From an uncultured Bacteroidales bacterium (GTDB taxonomy: Bacteria > Bacteroidota > Bacteroidia > Bacteroidales > F082), in the NCBI GenBank assembly GCA_947303335.1, contig CAMYYB010000009.1, positions 1 through 61,581 on the forward strand: a stretch of 61,581 bases of DNA, in the 5' to 3' direction. Numbering within the stretch: position 1 is the stretch's first letter; every line of letters starts with the position of its first letter. The notes beneath the pieces were generated by a model that worked only from the letters and a program-made list of their open reading frames with translations, did no database searches and was not told the origin of the DNA. A program made the translations under genes and the position numbers. Of this stretch, positions 36,701-48,700 are shown piece by piece.

Positions 36701-39700
36701 CGCAATTGGCTCAGGTCAACCGGATGCACCACACCCGACCCATCCATATAGTACCATTGTTCACCTATATGATAAGCCTGATATTGGTTACTACCTTCAT
36801 AATAATACAGGTGCGGGTCGCCGTCGTTAAGGTTGAAACCGCAGCCGAACACGTTATCCACCGTTCCACCGTGGATATTCACCGTCTTCAGCCCCGGATG
36901 GCTCCAACTGTCGTCCAGCAACTTACTTCCACCGTACACGTCGCGCATGACGATGCCGTTTTCAATATTGGCTATCTTGTGGCCATACACGATGCTGTGG
37001 TTGCTGCCACCAAACAGGTAACGGCGCACCGTACCGTTGAGCAAGGTGGCGTGACTGTTGCCTTCCACACGACCCGCTTCGCTATTCCATGCCATATTAC
37101 CATGTTCATCCAAGTACTGGTCCAAGCCTCTACCGCCACCATACACATTGCCTCGTGTCTCATTGTTGTCGGCACTGGCATCTCCAATATGGGCATTGCC
37201 GTCGATGAAGACATGCGTGTTGCCGTTTTTCCCATTCGCCAAAGAAGTCAAATGGCTATTCTGGGTAGTGTAGTTCACCACGTGACCATTCTCACCACCA
37301 CCAAATACCGATCCATTCACCTGGGCATTGCCTGTGATATGTACAAAAGTTTCAAAAACATTGGTAAAGTCGTCAAAGTCAGTATGGCTCTCACCCCTGC
37401 CGCCGCCAAACACGTGACCATTGTCGTAAACCTTTGAACCAATCACTGCATCACCCGTGATGGTTACCAAAGTACGTCCAAAGTCATCGGGGGTAAAGGG
37501 ATTGGACTCAGAATAATACGTCAATGCGGCCTCGTTGCCCACCGAGGCAAAACGGCCTCCGCCATACACCGAACCTTGTACCCTTCCATCATTGATGAGC
37601 ACATTGGTGCTGGTGCCAACAATACCCGCTGTGGGGCTGTACATCGTATTGTTATTTTCCACGTATGTTTCATCGCCTCGTCCTCCACCGTACACATTGC
37701 CGTCCTCACCCGGGATTCCATCAATGCCAACGACCACCCCGTGACCGTCCTTGCCTTCTCCGTCGATGGTAGCATCGCCAACGGTCACATGAGTCATTCC
37801 CATGACATGGGCATTCTCTCCACCGCCCATCACGGAGTTTTTGATTTGGGCATTGCCTGTGATGACCACCGTAGCATCTTTCACCATACCCTGGAGGCGT
37901 TTTCCTGCTTTACCCTTACTGCCGCCATAGACATTGCCGCCTACGAGGGGCTCGCCGGGCTGACGGTCGTGACCCACCACACCATTGGTGATGGCGACAT
38001 TGGTGTAACCGTACGACTTATTCCCTTCATCCATCTTCACGATACCATAATCGTCAACGCCCACCGAGCCTTGGCGTCCGCCGCCAAACATAGAGCCCAG
38101 CATATAGCAGTTGGAGCCCGTCATTCGCGTTACGATGTTGCTGCCCACACGACCCGTGGAAGTATGCATGTCGCTGTAGTTACGTCCACCGCTGAAGATG
38201 TTACCGTCGTAGCCAGTCATACCGTGGGTGCCGATGGTGCCTTCCGTGAAACTGATATACACATCATCGAGCACATGTCCATCCTCGGCACCGCCGAAGA
38301 GACTGCCCCAGATGCGGCCTCCCGTCATGTTGACCACCGTCTTGTTGACATCTCCGAACCACTTGTAACGATCCAAGTATTCTTGTTCCGTCAAACCCTC
38401 ATGCACGACACCCTTTCCACCTCCGAAGAGGTAGCCGTCAAGGCCGTTAAGACCATCCGTGCCATCGACATTCGGACGGGGACCCAATTCGCCGCCGCTG
38501 AAGTTGACGGTGGCGATGCCAGTACCTTCCACAGGCACATGATAGGTTTTCCCGTTTGAAGTGACATCTGTAGTCTGGCCGACACTGGCCATCTCGCCTC
38601 CACCATAGATATTGTAAAGGATATGGCCGCCACTGATGTCGACCGTAGTGTTGCGTTCCACTATGCCCGACAGCCTCTTGTCAGCTGCATGTTCATCGCC
38701 ACTGTCGTAACCCATGCCGCCGCCATATACATCACCGCCCACGTGAACTTTTTCCTGAGGCATCCATCCAATGGTACCGCCACTGACAATGACATGGGCA
38801 TTGCCTCCATCACTATGTTCGTTGCCATTAGTATCTGTAAACACATCCATCACGATGGAACCTTCCTTTGAGCCTCCAAACACCGAGCCTTTGATGACAG
38901 GATTACCTGTGATGTTCACTTCGGTCTGCTTGGCACGGGCTATTCCTTGCCAAATGGAAGAGGTAGCCAAGCCCATACAACCGCCAAACACGTTGCCGCC
39001 AATAGGCTCTTCAACAGGCTCCTCAACAGGCTCCTCAACAGGCTCATAGGGGTTGCCAATGGTGCCACCGCTAATATTGACAGTGATATGGCCATGGTGT
39101 TGGGTTTCGTCTTCATCGGTCTCAGGATTGTCTTCCACATCGTGTTGCATTTTACCGTAGTTCGGGTCAGTAACATCCACCAAGTAGGTACCCACCGAGC
39201 CGTTTCGTCCGCCGCCATAGATGGAGCCGAGCATGGTGCCACCCGTGATGTTCACATTGATATTGCCGCCCACCGTACCCGCCGTGAGGGCCTCTGCATT
39301 GAAACCACGGCCTCCGCCGAAGATGTTACCATCCACATTGGAATAGCCTATAGTGCCGATGATGGTATTATCGCTCACATTGAGCTCAACATCACCGATG
39401 ACATGTCCTTCCTCACCGCCGCCGAAAGCCGAGCCGTAGATGATGCCGCCCGTGATGTCGACATCAACATGATTCACATTTGTCCAGGTGTTGAAATAGA
39501 TGCGCGGGTCGCCCTTGCCTGAGCCGAAAAGGTAGCAAGTGACAGGATGCGCTTGTATTTGCTCGTTGGTACGTGGCACACCAAGAGTGCCGCCACTCAT
39601 CGTGACAGTGGTGTTGCCTCCCGAGATGTATTGGCCTGTGGTGTGATCCATGATGCCAATATCGTTGGTCTCACCTCCGCCATAGACGCTGGTGAGGATA

Positions 39701-42700
39701 TGGCCGCCCGTGATTTCCACGCGGCTGTCGCCCTCCACCTGTCCCATAGCACGATCCCAGTGCGTCTCATACTTCCCTGTGGATGTATTGAGTTTCACAT
39801 AGGGATAATATCCCGATCCGCCACCAAACACGTTACCGAACCAGGTCTTTCCGTCAGTTGGCCGTTTGTTCTTATCTTTAATATCCACTGGGTCGAAGGA
39901 ATTGTAAGTATTGAGGGTGTCGGGATGGCCGAAAGGCCAGCTGACGCATTCCGCCAAAGCATTTTGATCATTGACTTCAGTAACAGTCGGGTCAAAGAAA
40001 TCTTCCAGTTCGGAGTAAAGCAAGTCCTGCGTTTCACCGTGGCCAGCGCCAATCTGTCCGCCGGCAATTTTCACGTAGGTGTCGCCCAACACGTGTCCGT
40101 TAGCCGAACCACCATACACCGAGCCTTTCACCCAGGCATCGCCCTCGATGGTGACCTCAGTGCTACCCACAGTGGCCATCAGGTCAAGCAGGCTCACGTT
40201 GTTGTGACCCATCGTGCCCGGGTTGACGATGTCATAAAGGGTCGGATCATCTACAACACCCTCTCCGCCACCATACACATGACCCACGTCGTCGTTGTAT
40301 TTGAGGTCGTAGGTACCCTCCTTAAGATCATACCGCATCTTCATCCTGTCAACGCCAATGGTGCCACCGCTGACGGTGATTTTGGCGAGGCCGTCAGAAA
40401 TCAATTGAATATTACCGATGGTAGGATCATGAGTATTCGGGTCTTCAACTGTCTCCCATGTGAAATTGCCCACGTTGGCCATCTCGCCGCCACCGTACAC
40501 CGAACCCAGAATGCGGGTGGGGACATTGGGGTTTATCTCCGAAATCTCCACTATGGTGTTTTTGGCGATGGAGATGAGCAGAGCGGAAGCGGCAGGGTGC
40601 CCCGCAATGCCCTCCATCGAGCCTTTACCGCCACCGTACACGTCACCCATGCTGTGGGTGGTGAAAGTGGACATTTTTTTCGCGTTGCCCACCGTGCCGC
40701 CTTTCACCTTTACGGTGACCAAGCCGTAATCATAGCCTGGGTAAGGCGTACCATTGATATCGACACCCGTGAGGCCAAGTCGACCTGCGCCGAAGATGGA
40801 GCCATACATAATGCCTCCGGTCATCTCCACGGTGATATTGCCGCCTACACGGCCCGCGGTATAGTTCTTCTTTTGGTAGTTGCGTCCGCCGCCGAAGATG
40901 TTGCCGTCATAACTGGTGGTGCCGAAGGTACCCATAAGGCCACCCATGAATCGGACCACAGCATTGCCTAAGACATGCCCGTCTTCAGCGCCACCGAAGA
41001 TACTGCCCCAGATGCGGTTATGGACCGTATCGACGGGGATATTGTTCTCCATGGGCATATTCACCGTAACGATGGTATTGTTCACATTGGCAATGTCCTT
41101 ATATTGACCTGCGGGATAATCCATAGTGATGGGGTCGTTACCGATACCCTGTCCGCCGCCAAACACATAGCCGTCCAAACCATTGAGGCCGATGGGGATG
41201 TTGTACTCTGAGTCCACCCTCGGAGCCGGACCCACCTGACCGCCCGTGACGTTGACCGTAGCCAAACCTGTCGCCAGGTTACCCGAGCTGCCCACGCTGG
41301 CCTCCTCACCACCGCCATACACGCTGTAAAGCACATGACCACCGCTGATATTGATGGTGGCGTTGTTATAGACAAGGCCGGCATAGATGAAGTCGGTGCT
41401 GCCCTTACCGCCGCCGAAAGCCTTACCGCCATTGAGGTGGACGATGGCATCAGGATTCGAGACATAGCCAATAGTACCTATTGTGCCGCCAGAGATGGTT
41501 ACCAAGGTATTGCCTTTCTCTGTCTCGCTTTCGGTGCCACGCACGGGTCCCAATTCAGCACCACCGTATACCGATCCAAGGACACGGGTGCCGTCCAAGG
41601 TGCCGGAAACAGTAACATCGGTTTCCTTCACCTGGCCATAGTTGAGGTCACCCAACAGTCCTTTGGCACCGCCAAACACATGACCGATATAGGACAGCTC
41701 TTCTTCGGAATAATTCTCATGATGATCAATGATATCCGTGTTGCCCACCGTGCCACCGCGGACATTGACCACGATGTGTCCGTGGTCATCGCCCTCCTGC
41801 ATGTTGCCATTCACATCGACACCCGTGTTGCCCAGACGTCCACCGCCAAACACGCTGCCCAGCATGGTGCCACCCGTCATCGTGACGATGATATTGCCTC
41901 CCACGCGTCCTGCGGCATAGTTGGAGTGGCGGTAGTTGCGTCCGCCGCCAAAGATGTTGCCATCCCATGAGGTCTTACCCGTGGTACCGAGGGTACCGCC
42001 GCTGAGGGTGACCGAGGCATTGCCCAAAACGTGACCGTCAGCCGGGCCGCCGAAGAGGGAGCCCCACACGCGGCCACCGGACATCGTGACCGAGGCGCTG
42101 CCTACATCGGCAAAGTTCTTGTAGGTGTTGCTGTAATCGACTTCCACACCCATGCCGCCACCATACACGTAGGCATTGAGGCCGCTCATGTCCAAAGGAC
42201 CCACCTCGCCGCCAGTGACATTGACATGGGTTGCGCCGCCAGAGGTAATATTGTACTGTCCATCCACCTTACCCACGCTGGCCAGTTTGCCGCCACCATA
42301 CACGTTATAGCGAATGTAACCACCTTCGATGTTGACGGTAGTGTTGCCTTCCACACGGCCATAGTTGATAGCATCAGACAGTGTTTCCGAACCCACATTC
42401 AAACGTCCACGACCGCCGCCAAACACATTGCCCGTGCCCAGCAGCACCTTGCCGTCCTCCCCTATCTGCCCGATAAGACCGGAATGGATGGTCACTTCTG
42501 CATCGCCCCGAGTTATGGCTTCATTGCCACCGCCATAGACGTTGTTGATAGGGTGAGCGTCTCCTGTTTCATCGGTTTGGATATGCACCTCCGAGCTACC
42601 CACATAAGCCTCATCGCCGCCACCAAACACGCCGCCCACCGGCTCGCCGTCGATAAGTCCCTCCACATAGGTGTCGCCTGTAACAGTGACTTTGGTATGT

Positions 42701-45700
42701 CCAGTGACTGTACCAAGGGTAGTGATGTCTTCTGTGGTGTACAAGATGTGATTCGTCTTATCAATGGCTGTTGCCGTTGAATTGACTGTATTTCTATGAT
42801 CCCATGTATAGGTCACCGCTTCAGGGAAGACAGGGGGCAGATACACACCAAGGTTATAATCATAGTACGGTTGTTTGGGGAAGCCACCAGTGTTCATCAC
42901 CTCCACAGTGGGTAAAACACCCGTATAGCCGCCACCAAACACATTGCCATGAATGGTGCAGCTGTTCAATGTCGACACAGCATCGCCAGCCACCTTGCCC
43001 AAGCGTCCACCGCCATAATAATCCTGCATCACCGTGCAGTTCGTCAAGGTAGAGTGAACATTATGTGTAGTGGCCAGAGAGAATTTCACATACTCCAAAA
43101 ACAGACGAGCCACATTGGAATTGTTATCCGACATGGGCAGGAACTGATAGTCGATGGCCACAGAAACGCCGGTATAGCCACTAACTGAGCTATAGTCCTG
43201 TTGATATCCTAAGTAATTATTGTCATTGGATGCCTCGCCATTAATCCATCTGTTCCAATCGATGTTACCCCAAACAACATTGCCAGTCCCATACGTTCCA
43301 CTATCATAAAGCATATTATTGTTTGTCGGTTTACATTGGTTATCTATTGTATGATAGTTAGTCGGTGCCCTGCGACCATAAGAATTACCTCCATAGCCAG
43401 CACCATAGAACTCGCCAAACACACAGTTGTTGGCTGTTGTTGTGACCGTTTTTCCCGTCTCCATATCACCAAATTTCGGTCCACCGCAGAACAGGGTCAC
43501 ATAACTATTTTTGATGATGTTGCAAATGCTGCCTTTTACGGGCTTAGAAGCATTGGATCCGCCACCAAAAAACTCGTTGATATCGGCATGGTCAATTTGC
43601 CAAACGATATTGCCTTTGGTAGTAGTTCCAGTAGCAGCTCCGATGCCTTCCATACCTGCCCCAGCCACAGTGCCGAAACGACCTCCATTGATATAGCCTT
43701 CAGCATTGTCATCAACGTTTGGAGCATCAGCACGATAAAGACCCGTAAGATAGAATTCATCAAAGTCACCGCCATTGACAGATACTGGTGGATGAGGCGT
43801 GGCTTCTTTATTGTCTTGGTGGACTCCCAGATGGAATTCCTTAAACCAAACGTTGCCGCCTACATGAAAATACAACACTCTATCGCCTGGATTGCCTTGA
43901 AGACTTACCCATTGCTCAATGACACCACCATGCATAATAACAGGCTTCTTCACTCGTTCACCTGGGCTGTATTCAAACTGGGTGACATAGAACAAGGCCG
44001 TATTGGTGGCTTCGAACCAACCAAGGGGTTGACAGATACCATAGTTGTAGGAGCCTGGACCATCCGTGGATTTCTGGGCCATACCCAGTCCGGGCATATT
44101 CAGGAAGTCGAAACGTACAGGATGCCATTGCGTACGCCCATTGAAACGCATAATGAAGCTGTAGTCCGGCTCGTTGTCACCATCACGGTCGATGGATGTA
44201 ACTGTATAGGGACGTTTCTTACTGGAAGTGAATGCATTTCCTGTTCCTGAACTATAAAGGTGATAATTGCCAACAAGCACAATGGCATAATCATAAACAC
44301 TTTGATTCTCTGAAACGCTTTCTAGCACACCTGAAAAAAGGATGCCAAAGGCAGTGTCTTCATTATCGGCCTTTCCAAGATTAGTATATACAGTTTGGGT
44401 TGCTCCTGGTATAATTTCGTATGAATGATTATTGTCGTATTGCTTACCACCACCAACGTTGGGAACGTTTTTTTTACTATCCATACTTTGGTTATACACC
44501 ACATCCGCATATTCATCAGCCAAATAAACGGCTTTGGCCCAGTAAGGCTCAATGGTGATGGCGGTCACACCTTCCGGCACATCCCAATAGGCACCTTGGT
44601 TGAAGACCCGACCACTGACAGAATACATGTCTTTGTTGGTGCAGTTACGATCGGCAAAATTATAGGGCATGGTCGTAGCTATGCCGTTTTCGAATACGGC
44701 ATCAGTAGTGCCTGTAATAAAGTTTCCCGGCGTGCCTCCTTCAATGTCTACAATCTTCCAGCCTGTCACCACGCGGTTGCCTGTATAGTTCTTGGTACCC
44801 ACATCGTTGTAGTAAGGAAGTTGCACTTTGCCGTAGTTGAAATTGAAATGCGTGGTGTCCTTGTCGGTAATTGGGAGCGTGAGTTGAGGACTGGTGATGG
44901 ATGGAGCATTATTCGTGGCGTATGAAATGTAGTAGCATTTCACGCCTCTGGCAATATCAGTAACAGTGACCGTTAAACTGCTTGCTGAAACGGGTGAGTT
45001 CGGATGATATTCGACCACAATATCGTTATTCTCATTTAATGTACCAGTGGCGACCGTTGTTTCTCCGATTTTCAGCGTGACAGTGCCAGCCGTTTCGCTG
45101 TTGCCTCCGAATTTCGCCGAAAACGCCGTGATAGACCCCGAGACCTGCGATGTTGTAAAAGTGATTGTACTGGCAGGATTATTTGAAGCCCCAACTTGTG
45201 TGTAGTCAGTATTTGGTGTAAAAGAATTCGTTCCTACGGTAGTGATAGTCCAATTCTTTCCTGTATTATCAGCGATAGTGACATTTGGTCCAGTAATATT
45301 TGTACCTCTATTACCGAAAAGAAGGGTACCCATACCATCAGGGTCATAAAGCGATCCACCACCATTTTGAATATTCACAGTTAGGTTACCTAACCATCCG
45401 CCTTGGTTGCGAGGGGTAGGCGGATTGGTGGCAGCGGTGGCCGGATTGTAGTTCACTATCGAAGGATACTTGCCCGGAGCGCGAAGGACAGGATACGGAT
45501 GAGCGGTGCCTATGCTGTCGGGGTGCATCACCCATTTGAGCATTTCATCTTTGTTGTCGTAATTACCTGTAGCCCACCAGGCAGCCAGTTCGCGATGCCC
45601 GTTGAGCAGGTGACGGAAAAACTCGAAGCGTTGCAAAAAGCGCGTCTCTGCCAACAATGCGCAGTTGTAGGTCTGGATATCACGGTTCTGCACATAAGTG

Positions 45701-48700
45701 GCTTCAGCGCGGAAATAGTTGTAATTGCCTACACCATTGGCATCCTTGTTAGAAATTTTAATACCACCATAAACAGGAGCCTTATTGACGCCACCTAAGA
45801 TGTCGCCATAAAACATACAGTTCATCACCATAGTCTTCAGGTGGTTGTTGGCTGAAGTGGTTGCATAGTTGTTATATCCCACGATGCCACCCACACGATT
45901 ACCCCCCGTAATGTCAGCATAGCTGAAGCAGTTGATGACTCGCGCAGACCCATCAAGCAGACCGACCAATCCACCACAACAATCATCGCTGGTATCGCCA
46001 TTGGAGCTTCCTGTGCTTCCCACCGTTCCGTCAAGCACACCGCAGTTGTAAATCCTTGCATTGCCTTTGGCTTCACTGCAAATGGTTCCTACACGGCCTG
46101 CCTGGCTGATGTTCACATTCTTGAACATAATGTTCTTCACCGTGCCGCCATTGACGGTGCTGAATAAGGGGTGACTGAGGTCGCTGATGGTGTAGTACAC
46201 CCCGTCGGCGTTCGCACTGCCTTCAAGGATGCCTGTGAAATCATGGACATTTATTGCTTCAATACCCGCTGCACTGACGTTGGCAGTCAACTTGTAATGA
46301 TACGCAGGGCCGTCGTGGTTCACCATGTGGACGAACATGTCAAGGTCGCCGTCCTCGGTAATCAGATATACGAGGTCGGATCCACTTCCTTCGGTTTGCA
46401 GGCTTTCCACAATCGTCTTCGAGCTGACATCGGAAGGCCTATAGCCAGTCGCCACGACCACAGCCTTCACGTTGACATATTCCATATCATTGCTTGAGCT
46501 GGTAAAATATTCTGACAGGTTGATGTTGGCAGTAAATACTTGTGCTCCGGAATTGGGCGTCCAACTACCATCGGAATTGACGGTAATGGGATCAGGAGGC
46601 AAATCCGTTGTGTTGGCTGTCACCGTGTAATAGATGGTTACATCGACACTGGAAGGCGGATAACTGCCCCTGCTGATAACCATTTGGTCACCGTAGCGGT
46701 TGATGATGGGCTTCTTGCACTTGGTGTGCGGTGCCGGCGCATCCTTGACGGGCGAGGGTATCATGCCCGCCTTCACGGCAACGACCTTAAAGTTGGTTGT
46801 CGCATAGGTAGAAGGCAAAACATCGGAGTAGAGGTTGGTGCCGGTTCCAGCCGCAAAGTTGCCATCGTTGTAGGTGACGACTGGATTGCTGCCCTCAGTG
46901 GTATAAGTGGTATAGAAGAGGGTGGCGCCTACCGTCTCGCTGGTCATCTCAATCATATTGCTGCCGGTGGGAGCCACATCGGGGGTGATGACCTGATAGT
47001 AGGATTGGCTCGCGACATCAGATGGATTCCAGCCCTGGCGAGCCATAATGGCTTTCACGGTGATGGGGGTCGCAGAATAGGCCGTAGCTGGATTATAGAT
47101 ACTGAACGGCGTTGCATATGGTGTGGAAGCTGTAGTGGGAGTGGTGCCATCAAGGGTATAGTATAGCGCTTCCCCTGTCTCACCCAATCCCGTCAAGGTA
47201 ACCACTCCAGTCGCAGGATTGAGGGCTATGGAAGGTTCGGGATAGCGCAACGTGATGTTGCCGGTGACAATCTGGGAGTTAAGCATACCGGGCTTCACCG
47301 CAACAGCTTTGATGGTCAAGCCAGAATAGGTGTAGTCAAGCGGAGTGGCTGGATTGTATAGGAAGGTATTCTCACCGACAGTATAGGTTCCTGTTGAACT
47401 GTCATAAGTAACCGACGGATTGGTGCCATTGGTGGTGTAGTAAATGGTGGCACCCAATTCAGGGGTACTGATGATGATGTGGTTGTCACTCTCCATAATC
47501 ACGGGAGTCATCACCTGATTGACGGTGACAGAATTACTTACCGCAGAGACATAAGTGCCCCTCACGCCCACAGCATGAATGATGGCGCCTGCCGTAAGGG
47601 TGAAGGGACCGTTGTAGGTTGGGGAATTGGCGGTAGGCATGGTGCCGTTGGTGGTGTAATGGATGGAGGCATATTCTGCTGGAGTATTGGAGTCCTCGAA
47701 GGTGATTTCAACCAGCCCAACGCTATTGATGGCAACATGAGGCACCAAGGAATAAAGACGAGCACCGAGCGTAGACGCAATTGTCGACCAGAACATGTTT
47801 TCCTTGCTCGCAAAAGCAGCGACGCGAAGTCCATTCGCAGAAATCAAACCCGACCAATAAGCTCCGCCGTAGGAGTCACGGCCCAGGGGTTGGGTATAGA
47901 GCACTGACGTTTCGGAAGTCATAGGGTCGGAGTCGTCTGTGGTGAATTTCATGGTAGCTCCTGGGGTCGCGCTGGTAATGCCGATAGCGTTGTTGTAATC
48001 TTCGGCAATCATCGGTGCGTGGGTTTGGTTGAGTACGAAGGGGATGATAGAATAAGGCACCTTGCCAGGCTCCACAGCCTTTACCTGCAACAAAGTGTGT
48101 CCCAAATTGATGCCCGGGGAATTCGGCATCAGCGGGTTGCTGTTATCGTATGGGGCAAAGTCGCCGCCATTACTGAGTCTGTACTTGACCGTAGTGCCTT
48201 CGGCAGCGGTAATAGTCAGTTGGTTGGTGAAGGTCAGCACGGGTGCTTCCACCTGCTCGAAAGTCTGGGTGGCAATGTTGGAATTGTAGCAGCCTGTTCT
48301 GCTGGCAAGGGCCTTCACGGTGGTAGCCTCTTGCAGCGTAATAGAGCCGTTGTACACCTGGGTAGGCCACGAATTACCCTGATACTGCGGGTCTGGATTG
48401 GGGTCGGTGCCATTGGTAGTATAGCAAATGGTAGCGTCGGCCAAATCGCAGGTAATACTGACTGCACCGGTTTCAGAATTGATGGTGATGACGGGGGCAG
48501 GGCATTGTAAATATACAATGCCTTCGCCAATGGCGGAGTTGAACATACCTGGCTTCACAGCGATAGCCTTGATGGTCAGGCTGGAATGAGAACTGTCGAG
48601 GGGCTCGGTGTACACCAAGGTATTCGCGCCAGCAGAATAGGTATTGGTCGCGGGGTCATAAACAAGTGTCGGGGCGTTGCCATCGATGGTATAATAGATG

